This document shows, piece by piece, positions 1 through 7,783 of a stretch of 28,778 bases of DNA. The position numbers and the translations under genes are program-made. The notes under the pieces were generated by a model. It was not told where the DNA came from. It did not search any database and worked only from the letters and a program-made list of their open reading frames with translations. Position 1 is the stretch's first letter. Every line of letters begins with the position of its first letter. Origin of the DNA: an uncultured Kiloniellales bacterium (lineage in GTDB: Bacteria; Pseudomonadota; Alphaproteobacteria; Kiloniellales; JAKSDN01); contig CAMYMY010000053.1 in NCBI GenBank assembly GCA_947259625.1, positions 1 to 28,778 of the forward strand, read 5' to 3'.

Positions 1-1
1 A

Positions 2-463
2 GGTCCAAGCTCCTTCGAAACCCTCGCGGGCCGATGCCTGACCCTGTTGGCAGTGGTCGTGGCATGGTCGTTCTTCCGCGCGGAAAGCCTGAACGGGGCG
101 CTAGTCATGTTGGCGGGGATGAGCGGACTGAACGGAATCGAAACGTCGTTGCTGTCTATGAATTCGCCGTTTCTTTCGGCGATACAGGGAGCCGAGTCCT
201 CCGAGTCGCTTGATCTGGTGTCGGGAGAGGGGCTGCTCTGGAGCCTATGGTTGCTTGCTTTTGCTTTGGTCGTGCCGAACACGCAGCAGTTCATGCGCCG
301 ATACCGGCCAGCCGTCGAGGAGCCCTCGGCCCCTGAATCGCCGCTGTTGGCGCGACTCGTTTGGCGACCCGGGCGCGCTTACGCCACGCTGGCCGCGGTG
401 ATTGCGCTCGTGTCTCTGTTGAACCTCTCACACGTGTCCGAGTTTCTCTATTTCCAGTTCTAG
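2..463 (+). CDS. MBOAT-family O-acyltransferase, C-terminal part (5' end outside window)
   Basis: The reading frame is open to the left edge, so only the last 153 residues are present. The piece has a hydrophobic segment with the pattern VVVAWSFFRAESL, typical of the last third of AlgI/DltB-like membrane-bound O-acyltransferases. A charged loop and a final membrane helix (ATLAAVIALVSLLNL) follow. Known members move acyl groups, usually acetyl, across the inner membrane onto extracellular polysaccharides. The catalytic His of the family lies upstream and cannot be checked. The next gene starts 9 bases after the stop and encodes an SGNH-like protein, the usual partner of such an acyltransferase. 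The family call is fairly secure; the substrate is unknown. Confidence 0.75.
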   Translation, partial: GPSSFETLAGRCLTLLAVVVAWSFFRAESLNGALVMLAGMSGLNGIETSLLSMNSPFLSAIQGAESSESLDLVSGEGLLWSLWLLAFALVVPNTQQFMRRYRPAVEEPSAPESPLLARLVWRPGRAYATLAAVIALVSLLNLSHVSEFLYFQF

Positions 464-472
464 ACCCTTGCC

Positions 473-1687
473 ATGAACGCTACCTCATATCTGCGCTGGT
501 TGTTCGGTTTGTTGCTGGCCTGCGTCGCGCTCATCGGCACGACCAATGCGATGGTGGATCCCTATGGCGTCCTCGGTTTGGTGCGTGTGGCAAATTTCAA
601 TCTCGCGAAGCCGGAGCGGCTGGCGCATGGCGGGCGGATCGCCAAATCGGTCGACCTGCGGCAGGAAGGATACGAGACCTTGATTCTCGGGTCTTCACGT
701 GCGCAGCTAGGAATTGATCCGCTATCCGGCCCCCTCGCAGACGCGAGAACCTATAATGGGGGGTTTCCGGCAGCAAACATGTACGAGGTCGAAAGGATCG
801 GTCTCTACGTGCTGACCCACCAAAGACTGGACCGGGTCATTATCGGCCTGGATTTCTTCCAGTTTTCCACCCACCAGAAGACATACGGCGACTTTTCCCA
901 CTCCGGCCTTGCGGGGCGGCCCCTGGTCTACACCTATCTGCGGGAGCTGCTTTTGGCTGGTGGCCTGAGGGATTCCGTCAAGACTGTCTTGGTCAACCTG
1001 CTTGGCGCACCCTCGCAGAACGGCCTGGACGGCTATATTGACGGCAGGGTGCGCTACGGAAAATCCGATCCCCGGGAGCTTTTCACCTCGGTTCTTGAGG
1101 CAAATTTCTTCGTGCTTCCGGAACTCTATGCGGGTTTCGAATATGGGCCCGACCGCGTCGACATGTTCCACGACTTGATCGCCAGGTTTGCGCAGGCGGG
1201 TGTTGCCGTGCACGCGTTCATATCGCCGGTCCATGCGCGACAACTCGAGGCCATACAGGTCCTCGGCTTGTTTTCGACCTTCGAGCGATGGAAGCGTGAC
1301 GTGGTTGCCGTGGTGGAAGAGGTGAACGGAGGACTGGCGCAATCCCATAGCGCTGTGGCGATCTGGGACTTTAACGGGTACAACAGCGTCACCACGGAGG
1401 TCGTGCCGGAGGAAAGAGAAGGGCGACCAACAAAGTGGTTCTGGGAGTCCTCGCACTATAAGAAGGAAGTCGGAGACCTCATCCTGCTGCGAATGCTCCG
1501 GCCGGAGGTCGCAGCGAAAACGGTGGCTCGGGATTTCGGCATATCGCTCAACTCCGAGTCCCTCGAATTGCACTTGGAGGCGATCCGCCGGACAGCCTGG
1601 CGATATCGAAAGAGCAACCCGTTCGAAATCGCCGATGTCGAACAGCTGTTTCGGAATACCGAGGCCGTCCGCCGTTCACTCGATTGA
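473..1687 (+). CDS. Membrane-anchored SGNH/GDSL-like protein, likely partner of the MBOAT acyltransferase
   Basis: A 404-residue protein with one N-terminal membrane helix (about residues 8-27) and a large presumably periplasmic domain. Seen: LGSSRAQLGID at 72-82, which fits SGNH block I with the nucleophile Ser; YNGGFPAAN at about 94-102, which fits the Asn-bearing block III; and near residue 320 the pattern WFWESSHY, which fits the C-terminal acid-x-x-His block. MBOAT proteins are often followed by such AlgJ/AlgX/DltD-type proteins, which complete acyl transfer to the glycan. The 9-base gap to the MBOAT gene suggests co-transcription. No strong ribosome site is seen before the ATG. The exact family and substrate are not recognised. 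Confidence 0.65.
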   Translation: MNATSYLRWLFGLLLACVALIGTTNAMVDPYGVLGLVRVANFNLAKPERLAHGGRIAKSVDLRQEGYETLILGSSRAQLGIDPLSGPLADARTYNGGFPAANMYEVERIGLYVLTHQRLDRVIIGLDFFQFSTHQKTYGDFSHSGLAGRPLVYTYLRELLLAGGLRDSVKTVLVNLLGAPSQNGLDGYIDGRVRYGKSDPRELFTSVLEANFFVLPELYAGFEYGPDRVDMFHDLIARFAQAGVAVHAFISPVHARQLEAIQVLGLFSTFERWKRDVVAVVEEVNGGLAQSHSAVAIWDFNGYNSVTTEVVPEEREGRPTKWFWESSHYKKEVGDLILLRMLRPEVAAKTVARDFGISLNSESLELHLEAIRRTAWRYRKSNPFEIADVEQLFRNTEAVRRSLD

Positions 1688-1786
1688 GCGGCGTTCAGGA
1701 CCGAAGGCGGTCGGGTCCCGGGTGCCGTTCGCGCGATGATGGAAGGACGTGTCGAAGTCGCCGGAGCGGCCAGCGAGGCAAGTTTC

Positions 1787-1791
1787 AGGAG
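1787..1791 (+). promoter_or_regulatory. Ribosome binding site that sets a TTG start
   Basis: AGGAG lies six bases before a TTG at 1798. It supports that codon as the start of the following methyltransferase rather than the longer frame from 1684, whose first 38 residues are Arg-rich and do not look like protein. Confidence 0.6.
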
Positions 1792-1797
1792 ATTACC

Positions 1798-2448
1798 TTG
1801 AGTCGATTGGGCCACATATTTCGTCAGACACTTCTGCTGCCGGTCTTCACGACATCCAAAGCCTATTGGGACTGGCGCTACCGCCTGGGAGGGACCTCCG
1901 GCGAAGGTTCGATGGGCCACTTGGCCGAGTTCAAGGCGGAAACACTGAACGCTTTCGTCCAGGACAACACGGTCGAGAGCGTGATCGAATTCGGCTGCGG
2001 CGACGGCCGCCAACTCAGCCTCGCCCGGTATCCCCACTATCTTGGCCATGATGTTTCCCTCGCAGCCGTGAGAGCGTGCCGGAAGCGGTTCAAGGGCGAT
2101 CCGAACAAGTCATTCGTCTGTTACGATCCGGAAGATGCGCCGGGGATCGCCAATTTCTTGCGAGCAGATCTGACGATATCGCTCGACGTTATCTATCACT
2201 TGGTAGAGGATCGGATTTACGAAAGGTATCTGTTCGATTTGTTCACGGCATCGCGGCGCTTCGTGATCGTCTATTCGTCGAACAAGGCAGAGGCGACAAG
2301 AGTACCGCACGTACGCCACCGCGAATTTACCCTGGACGTGGGGCGCCGCTTCGCCGAATTTCGAGTCGTCCGCACCATCGAAAACCGGTATCCGAAGGAC
2401 AACCTCTGCAGCTTCTTCGTCTTCGAGCGGTCCCTTGGGGAGCCATAG
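1798..2448 (+). CDS. Class I SAM-dependent methyltransferase
   Basis: With the TTG start at 1798 the product has 216 residues. After an N-terminal stretch with YWDWRYRLGGTSGEGS (about 23-38) comes SAM-binding motif I, VIEFGCGDG (62-70), and the acidic-loop part GHDVS. The YW..RY..GG.SG.GS lead-in is seen in small methyltransferases of polysaccharide clusters. The likely role is methylation of a sugar or nucleotide sugar in the cytoplasm; the acceptor cannot be read from sequence. The gene follows the SGNH-like gene by 110 bases and converges on the next gene, with a 20-bp palindrome between them. Confidence 0.75.
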   Translation: MSRLGHIFRQTLLLPVFTTSKAYWDWRYRLGGTSGEGSMGHLAEFKAETLNAFVQDNTVESVIEFGCGDGRQLSLARYPHYLGHDVSLAAVRACRKRFKGDPNKSFVCYDPEDAPGIANFLRADLTISLDVIYHLVEDRIYERYLFDLFTASRRFVIVYSSNKAEATRVPHVRHREFTLDVGRRFAEFRVVRTIENRYPKDNLCSFFVFERSLGEP

Positions 2449-2459
2449 AGTTCTTCCTG

Positions 2460-2479
2460 GGATAGGCGGCCGCCTATCC
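2460..2479. terminator. 20-bp perfect palindrome between convergent genes (possible two-way terminator)
   Basis: GGATAGGCGG is followed directly by its reverse complement. It sits between the stop codons of the methyltransferase (ends 2448) and the flippase-like gene (ends 2474 on the minus strand) and overlaps the latter's stop. No T-tract follows on either strand, so intrinsic termination is only a guess. Confidence 0.35.
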
Positions 2480-3397
2480 GGGGGCAGTCTGCTTGTTCCG
2501 AGCCTGTGCGCGTGCCCGTATCGCAAGGACGACTGCAAACGGAACGACCGTGATGATCGTGAGCACGCGGCCCAAGGCCGCCGCAAGAAAACCGGATGTC
2601 ATGGCCAAACCAACGAGTGGGCTGAGCGCTGCGGCGACCGCCTCGCGAATCCCGAGTCCGGCCGGCACGATCGAAACCGCATGTCCGACGACTCCCGAGA
2701 GAGTAAGCGCCGAGGCCTGGGCAAAGGTTGCCGGGAAGCCGAGTGCGCTCAAGCAGAAGAGCAGCTGAACCGCATCGACGGCCACCAGGACAAGCTTCAC
2801 AGCCAATACGAGGAAGTAAGTACCGATACCGGCGCGTAAACGCCTGGCCACGACCACGGTCGCCGCCATAACGGTCAGACCGGCGGCCAGGAATATGGCT
2901 CCCGTTATGCCCGGTGACGTGTACAAGATCGCCGTACCCGCGTAAGCCGCTGCAAGCCCCATCCAGATAGCGAATACCAAGAGGACTGCCGAGGCGGCAC
3001 CCTTGTAACCCGTGCCCCCCGTTTTGAGGCTGGCCATTCGAACCAGCGCGCTGCCAGGCAAGGGCAACATGTTGGCCGCGGTGCCGAGGACCGTTACTTC
3101 AAGGGCCCTCCCGAAAGAGACGGGCTGGCCGACAAGCCGGCCCGTGAGCATGAAATCGATTGCATTGAAAAGGATCATGACCGGCACGGTGATCGCGATC
3201 ACGAGCAAAACCGCGCTCCAGTCCAGGTCGATGAAGATGTCCGGCTGTTGCCGGATCCCTGCGACAACTCCGCCGGCCAAGAGCATCACGGCGATCATGA
3301 GACCAATTTGCCGGTAGCGAGGCCGTCGAAGCTCCTTGAGCTCCATGAGGTTCAGCGCCGCAGTCTTCACGGAGTCTATATCGAATCGATGGCTCAT
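2474..3397 (-). CDS. LPG-synthase-TM/UPF0104-type integral membrane protein, flippase-like
   Basis: A 307-residue protein made largely of hydrophobic segments after a charged N-terminus (LKELRRPRYRQIG). Visible helices include IGLMIAVMLLAGGVVAGI, VLLVIAITVPVMILFNAI and FLAAALGRVLTIITVVPFAV. The length, helix pattern and conserved middle (GSALVRMASL, then VVGHAVSIVPAGLGIREA) fit the lysylphosphatidylglycerol synthase transmembrane family without the soluble synthase domain. In polysaccharide loci these stand-alone proteins are thought to move lipids or lipid-linked sugars; that is inference here. It is the last gene of the minus-strand block, 51 bases after the methyltransferase gene. Confidence 0.75.
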   Translation of the reverse strand: MSHRFDIDSVKTAALNLMELKELRRPRYRQIGLMIAVMLLAGGVVAGIRQQPDIFIDLDWSAVLLVIAITVPVMILFNAIDFMLTGRLVGQPVSFGRALEVTVLGTAANMLPLPGSALVRMASLKTGGTGYKGAASAVLLVFAIWMGLAAAYAGTAILYTSPGITGAIFLAAGLTVMAATVVVARRLRAGIGTYFLVLAVKLVLVAVDAVQLLFCLSALGFPATFAQASALTLSGVVGHAVSIVPAGLGIREAVAAALSPLVGLAMTSGFLAAALGRVLTIITVVPFAVVLAIRARAQARNKQTAPG

Positions 3398-3448
3398 GGT
3401 TTGCTTCGGGAGCGGACCGTCGACAGGCGGCGGTCCATGGTTCGCTCG

Positions 3449-4279
3449 CTATTCTGCCGCACGGTGCCCTGAGAGCGTTGCGCCGCGCACCAGAGGGCTT
3501 TCCGTAGTTCCGGTGTCCGGCTTTCTTAGGATCCAGATGTAGGTCGGGCACAACCAGTAGGCCACAGCGAGAATGGAGGCGCTTAGCTTCTGCTTGAGAG
3601 ACCCGGGACGGATCATGTCCGTCGCATGATACTTGACCGGGTCGGCGATGACTTTTCGGGTGTAATCATGAACCTCGAAATTCCGGACCAGCTTCCTCAG
3701 CCCCCACAAACTCAAGTGGGTCTCATAATAACGCTCCGCTTTTCCCGCCAGCCTTACATAGATATGACCAAGGCTTTTCGGGACGACGGAGAGAAGCGGC
3801 AGCCCGTAGTGGGCCTCGATGAACTTGATCCGGTTTCCGGCCGCGAAATAGCAGCACCCGCCAGGCCTCAATACGCGATGGATCTCCGCCAGCAACCGGC
3901 GTGAATCGGGGACGTGCTCGTAAATGTGTGTACATGTCACGCAATCGAACGACTCTTCCTCGAATTTCAAGGCCATCGAATCCCCGCACAAGAACTCGAC
4001 ATCTGCCGAGCCGTGGGTCTCTCTGGCGTGGTCAACGGCATCTTTGTCGATATCGATGCCGATTACCCTTGCGAAGGTCTCGCTGTAGGCGCGGGTCAGG
4101 AACCCGGTCGAGCAGCCGATGTCCAACAGGGTCAACTCGGCCGGGTCTTTTCCCGTGCCGATCAGGAAATCGGTCATTACTGCAAGGGCTTTCTTGGCCT
4201 TCCGGCCTCGCCGCTCGGCGTCGTACATCGCTTCCCGGTGAGTTTCGGAAAAGCCATGCTGATAGACGTACTCGGCCAT
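3449..4279 (-). CDS. Class I SAM-dependent methyltransferase (Methyltransf_11 type)
   Basis: A 276-residue protein from the ATG at 4279 (MAEYVYQHGF); a TTG 13 codons upstream is possible but less likely. Motif I is LTLLDIGCSTGFL, followed by VIGIDID (acidic loop), CGDSM, a VTCTHIYEHVPDS segment and LRPGG, which make a complete Rossmann-type methyltransferase domain. The C-terminal third has a hydrophobic stretch (ASILAVAYWLCPTYIWIL) that could lie on the membrane. It sits between a GT4 glycosyltransferase and the flippase-like gene, so a sugar or lipid-linked sugar is the likely acceptor. The specificity is unknown. Confidence 0.8.
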   Translation of the reverse strand: MAEYVYQHGFSETHREAMYDAERRGRKAKKALAVMTDFLIGTGKDPAELTLLDIGCSTGFLTRAYSETFARVIGIDIDKDAVDHARETHGSADVEFLCGDSMALKFEEESFDCVTCTHIYEHVPDSRRLLAEIHRVLRPGGCCYFAAGNRIKFIEAHYGLPLLSVVPKSLGHIYVRLAGKAERYYETHLSLWGLRKLVRNFEVHDYTRKVIADPVKYHATDMIRPGSLKQKLSASILAVAYWLCPTYIWILRKPDTGTTESPLVRGATLSGHRAAE

Positions 4280-4345
4280 GGTTTTCTCTACGAGCGCTGG
4301 CGGCTGGAGCGGCGGCAATGCTAAAGCACCAGAGTTAACGGCGGA

Positions 4346-5632
4346 TTAGCACCGGTTGCTCCGCAATTGCTTCGAGAACAGCTCAGAAAAGGCCTTTGCC
4401 GAAACCTCTCTGGTGAATTGCCGGCGGACGAGGTCTTCACCGTTGCGGCGCAGGTGGGCGGCCAGCACGGGGTCCCCTGCGATTCTCTTGACCGCCGCTG
4501 CGATCTCCTCGGGCGCGGCGTCTCTCACCAGGAGACCGGTCTCCTCGTGGTGGACCGAGTCGATGATGCCGCCGATGCGCGTTGCGATCACGGGAATGCC
4601 CGCCAACATCGCCTCGAGAAACGTGAGCCCCTGCGCCTCCATCCACCCGTCGGAGGCTCTCCTGGACGGTCCCACGAAGATCTCGGCGGCTGCCAAGTAG
4701 GCCGGGACGTCGCTCGGCTCGACCCAGCCGGTGAAGGCGACGCGCCCGGCCACGCCGAGCTCGCGCGCCAATTGCTCTATGGCCGGGCGGTCCGGACCCT
4801 CGCCGACGATCACGGCGCTCACGTCGGGCAGATCCGGGGCCAAGAGCGCAACCGCACGGATCAGGTCGGCGACCCCCTTTTCCTCAACGACCCGGCCGAC
4901 GAAAATCAGACAGGGGCCTGTTCCGCGACGGTACTTCCGCCGCAGATTCGCTGTCGGCCCGGGCGCTGTGCTGGAAACGCCCATGGGAATGCGGTGAACC
5001 GCCGCCGAGCCGGGTGCGATCTCGGCGACAGCGGCGGCGGTCGCGCTGCTGTTTACTGTGACGGCGGCGGCTCGTTGTATGGCGAATCGCTTGAAGGCGT
5101 TGAGCACCCGACCGCGCAATGCGAAGACGTCGCCCCCGTGAATGGTGGCGACGTGTGGAATTCCCAACGACCCGGCGGCCAGGGCGCCGGTGAAACCTTG
5201 CGGGAGAATCCAATGTGAATTCAGCAGGTCATACTGGCCGCTGGCCAGACGGCGCTTCAGCGCGAGCCACTCGGCCAGGACAAACGCGGGCACCTGAAGA
5301 GCCTTCGAGGGTTTCTTGCGCAGGTTCACCAACGCGCCGCCCTGATAGCAAAGGGTTTGCAGAATCGATGGCCAGAGGTAGCGAAACCGCTCTACCTCTA
5401 TGCCGCCCAAGATCTCTCGTCTGCGACAGTCGGGGGCGTGCGGTGCCAGCACGTCGACCCGCCATCCGATCGCCAAGAGATCCTGGGCAAGATGCAGAAC
5501 AAAGGGCGTGGTGGTATCGCCTTCCCAGCGCGGGAAATTGGACGTGACAATTAGTACGCGGCCCAGAACCCCGGGCGCGCCGGCTGCCCTGCGGCGGACC
5601 TGCCCGGCGTGCGCTGTGTTGCTATCAGCCAT
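4346..5632 (-). CDS. Glycosyltransferase family 4 (GT-B fold)
   Basis: Starting at 5632, the ATG overlaps the end of the upstream methyltransferase gene by 8 bases (ATGGCTGA), a typical translational coupling; an in-frame ATG 30 bases further upstream also exists. The 428-residue product has an N-terminal Rossmann half beginning VLIVTSNFPRWEGDTTTPF, IHGGDVF in the middle, LIFVGRVVEEKGV at the start of the nucleotide-sugar domain, VGEGPDRP and the retaining-enzyme E-x7-E motif in EAQGLTFLEAM. It is cytoplasmic and likely adds one sugar to a growing lipid-linked glycan. Donor and acceptor cannot be told from the sequence. Confidence 0.88.
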   Translation of the reverse strand: MADSNTAHAGQVRRRAAGAPGVLGRVLIVTSNFPRWEGDTTTPFVLHLAQDLLAIGWRVDVLAPHAPDCRRREILGGIEVERFRYLWPSILQTLCYQGGALVNLRKKPSKALQVPAFVLAEWLALKRRLASGQYDLLNSHWILPQGFTGALAAGSLGIPHVATIHGGDVFALRGRVLNAFKRFAIQRAAAVTVNSSATAAAVAEIAPGSAAVHRIPMGVSSTAPGPTANLRRKYRRGTGPCLIFVGRVVEEKGVADLIRAVALLAPDLPDVSAVIVGEGPDRPAIEQLARELGVAGRVAFTGWVEPSDVPAYLAAAEIFVGPSRRASDGWMEAQGLTFLEAMLAGIPVIATRIGGIIDSVHHEETGLLVRDAAPEEIAAAVKRIAGDPVLAAHLRRNGEDLVRRQFTREVSAKAFSELFSKQLRSNRC

Positions 5633-6440
5633 TTGTGGCTTGGTCGCCACTCTGTGCGGCATCCGGTTGCGGATTTCGGGCCGTGACGGGCTTTCGTGCC
5701 ACGGCGATGACTCCCAAAGGGATCAGGGACGCTCGGTCGATTGCCGAATCCAGCATAGCGAGAAGCCACGAAAAGGGCGCATTGAGCAGGAGAGCCATCG
5801 TGCCAAGGATGGGGATCCCGGTCAGCAGGCCCGGAAATATGAAGCTGGTCTGGTGGTGGAGGAACGACAGGACGCCACCATAGGGCGCCACCTCGAGGAT
5901 CTCGTACCCGGTGTCCTTCAGCAAGCTGACCAGACCTTCTTGGGTATAGCGAAAATAGTCATGGGGCAACTCATGCCGCCGACTCAGGTGCGGAACACTC
6001 AGAATAACCTTGCCGCCCGGTTTCAACACCCGATGGAACTCCGCCAGGGCCCGCCACGGCCTGGGCACATGCTCGAGGACCTGTTGGCAGACAACCGTAT
6101 CGTAGCGCCCGGCCGGGACCTCGGGCATTTCGGTGATATCGCCGGTCCAGGTCGGCCGGTGCCCGCCGCGCGGTGCCAGATCGATCGACTCGCAGGCCGA
6201 AGCCGTCCTGAGAATCGTCTCTGAGAAGGCGCCTCGGCCGGCACCGGCATCCAGGACGAGCCCGCCGCAGTGCCGCGCCATAATGGGGTTCACGACCTTC
6301 CATGCCGCATAGGCAGTTGCCGAGAATATAACTAGGCGCCAATTCTCGGACCCACTGTGACGGTCGAGAAACCGTTCCTGATTACGCTTAAGGAAGGGCA
6401 AGAAACCGAAGTCGCCCTTGGATGTCTTTGGCACCGCCAT
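5625..6440 (-). CDS. Class I SAM-dependent methyltransferase
   Basis: A 271-residue protein; the ATG at 6440 has AGGAAG about six bases upstream. Motif I is LVLDAGAGRGAF, then ESIDLAP, GDITEMPEVP, VVCQQVLEHVPRP and LKPGGKVILSVPH, a full Methyltransf_11-like core. After the core come HDYFRYT and a hydrophobic segment (FPGLLTGIPILGTMALLLN) suggesting membrane contact, as seen in methyltransferases acting on lipid-linked substrates. The end overlaps the start of the GT4 gene by 8 bases, so the two are probably translated together. The acceptor is not known. Confidence 0.8.
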   Translation of the reverse strand: MAVPKTSKGDFGFLPFLKRNQERFLDRHSGSENWRLVIFSATAYAAWKVVNPIMARHCGGLVLDAGAGRGAFSETILRTASACESIDLAPRGGHRPTWTGDITEMPEVPAGRYDTVVCQQVLEHVPRPWRALAEFHRVLKPGGKVILSVPHLSRRHELPHDYFRYTQEGLVSLLKDTGYEILEVAPYGGVLSFLHHQTSFIFPGLLTGIPILGTMALLLNAPFSWLLAMLDSAIDRASLIPLGVIAVARKPVTARNPQPDAAQSGDQATNG

Positions 6441-6506
6441 TCGCGTCTTCCTGGTTCTACAGGTCCTCTTGATGCGCCTGATTTTGCAATATTCGGACCG
6501 TTCGGT

Positions 6507-7601
6507 TCATCGTGCGGACTTGGTCGTTTTGGGTTTCCGCGGGTTGGCCTCCGCCGTGGCGTCCTGGGTGTCGGGCACCCACCGCCCGGCCCGACGCTCG
6601 ACCGCCGCGATCTGCAAGGCGACTTCAGTGCCTGAGGCTGTCTCCGACGACAGCTCCGCCCGTTGCGCCAGTTCCAGGCGGCGCACCTTCTCCAGAGTCA
6701 TCTCGATGAGCTGCCGGTTGAAGTTTACGAGGTCCGCCACCAGGCCGATCAACAGGGTCATGAACCCGATCACCACCAATACGCCGCCCAGAACCAGGGA
6801 CTGGATGTGCCCGTCGCCATCGCCGGACATATAGAGGTAGACGAAGCGTAGGATGGGCAGGGCGCCGGCGACCGACAAGGCCGTGCCGAGGTAGAAGAAC
6901 AGGCGCAGTGGCCGGTACATCGCGTACATGCGCACCATCGTGACCAGCGACTGCCGGATGAAACCCGGGATGCTCTTGAACAGCCGCGACTTGCGCGTGT
7001 TGGCGTTAGTCCCGACCGGCACGGCGGCGATGGCCATCTGCTTGCGGCCGGCCTGGATCAACATCTCGATGGTGTAGCTGAAGGACGATACGATGTTGAG
7101 GTGAAGCGCCGCTTCGCGCGATATGGCGCGGAAGCCGCTCACCGCATCGGGCACGTCGGTGTGCGACAGCTGCCGGACCACGAAGCTGCCCAAGGCCTGA
7201 AGTAGCTTCTTGCCCGACGAAAAATGCGCCACCTTCGCGGTCTGACGGTCGCCCACCACGATGTCCGCCTCGCCGGCGAGGATGGGCGCAATGAGCCGCG
7301 GGATGTCGGCGCCGGCATACTGGTTGTCGCCGTCGGTGTTGACGATGATGTCCGCGCCCAGCGCGAGGCCGGCCTCGATGCCGGTGCGGAAGCTGCGCGC
7401 GAGACCCATGTTTGCCTTATGGCGAACGACGTGGTCGATACCAAGCTCCCGGGCCAGTTCGGCGGTGCCGTCGGTCGAGCCGTCGTCGACGACCAGAACC
7501 TCGACCTGATCCACGCCCGCGATCTGGCGCGGAATGTCGGCCAGGGTCTGGCGCAAGGTCTCCGCCTCGTTGAAGCACGGAATCTGGACGATCAGTTTCA
7601 T
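6507..7601 (-). CDS. GT2 glycosyltransferase, dolichyl/polyprenyl-phosphate sugar synthase-like, with C-terminal membrane helices
   Basis: A 364-residue protein. Residues 1-220 form a GT-A domain: IPCFNEAETL (7-16), VVDDGSTDGT (37-46), and the metal-binding TDGDNQY (89-95), followed by SGFRAISR. Two membrane helices follow (around 230-250 and 268-295), then a charged tail ending in KPKTTKSAR. This is the DPM1/DpgS-like layout in which an enzyme makes polyprenyl-phosphate mannose or glucose at the cytoplasmic face. Two GT-C-like genes immediately upstream in the same block are the expected users of such a donor. An AAGGA lies upstream of the ATG. The sugar is unknown; the family call is strong. 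Confidence 0.87.
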   Translation of the reverse strand: MKLIVQIPCFNEAETLRQTLADIPRQIAGVDQVEVLVVDDGSTDGTAELARELGIDHVVRHKANMGLARSFRTGIEAGLALGADIIVNTDGDNQYAGADIPRLIAPILAGEADIVVGDRQTAKVAHFSSGKKLLQALGSFVVRQLSHTDVPDAVSGFRAISREAALHLNIVSSFSYTIEMLIQAGRKQMAIAAVPVGTNANTRKSRLFKSIPGFIRQSLVTMVRMYAMYRPLRLFFYLGTALSVAGALPILRFVYLYMSGDGDGHIQSLVLGGVLVVIGFMTLLIGLVADLVNFNRQLIEMTLEKVRRLELAQRAELSSETASGTEVALQIAAVERRAGRWVPDTQDATAEANPRKPKTTKSAR

Positions 7602-7783
7602 CGGCCGAGTCCTTGGGCGGCGGGCGCGAAGGCCCGGCCGAGCGCGCGTGACTGGGTCCGGCGGCTGCCGTCATGAAGGCGCTGCCGGCCGGAAAGGTTA
7701 ATATCAACGGGTTAACAACACCTTGCATCGCCGGGTCAGTGGCGACCCGGCCCACGTCACGGCGGTCTCACGTGCGGAACCGC

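Noticed and set aside
7700..7725. GTTAAC...GTTAA-type inverted repeat before the GT2 gene, as operator or promoter
   Set aside because: The boxes have wrong spacing for sigma-70 and the half-sites are only five bases.
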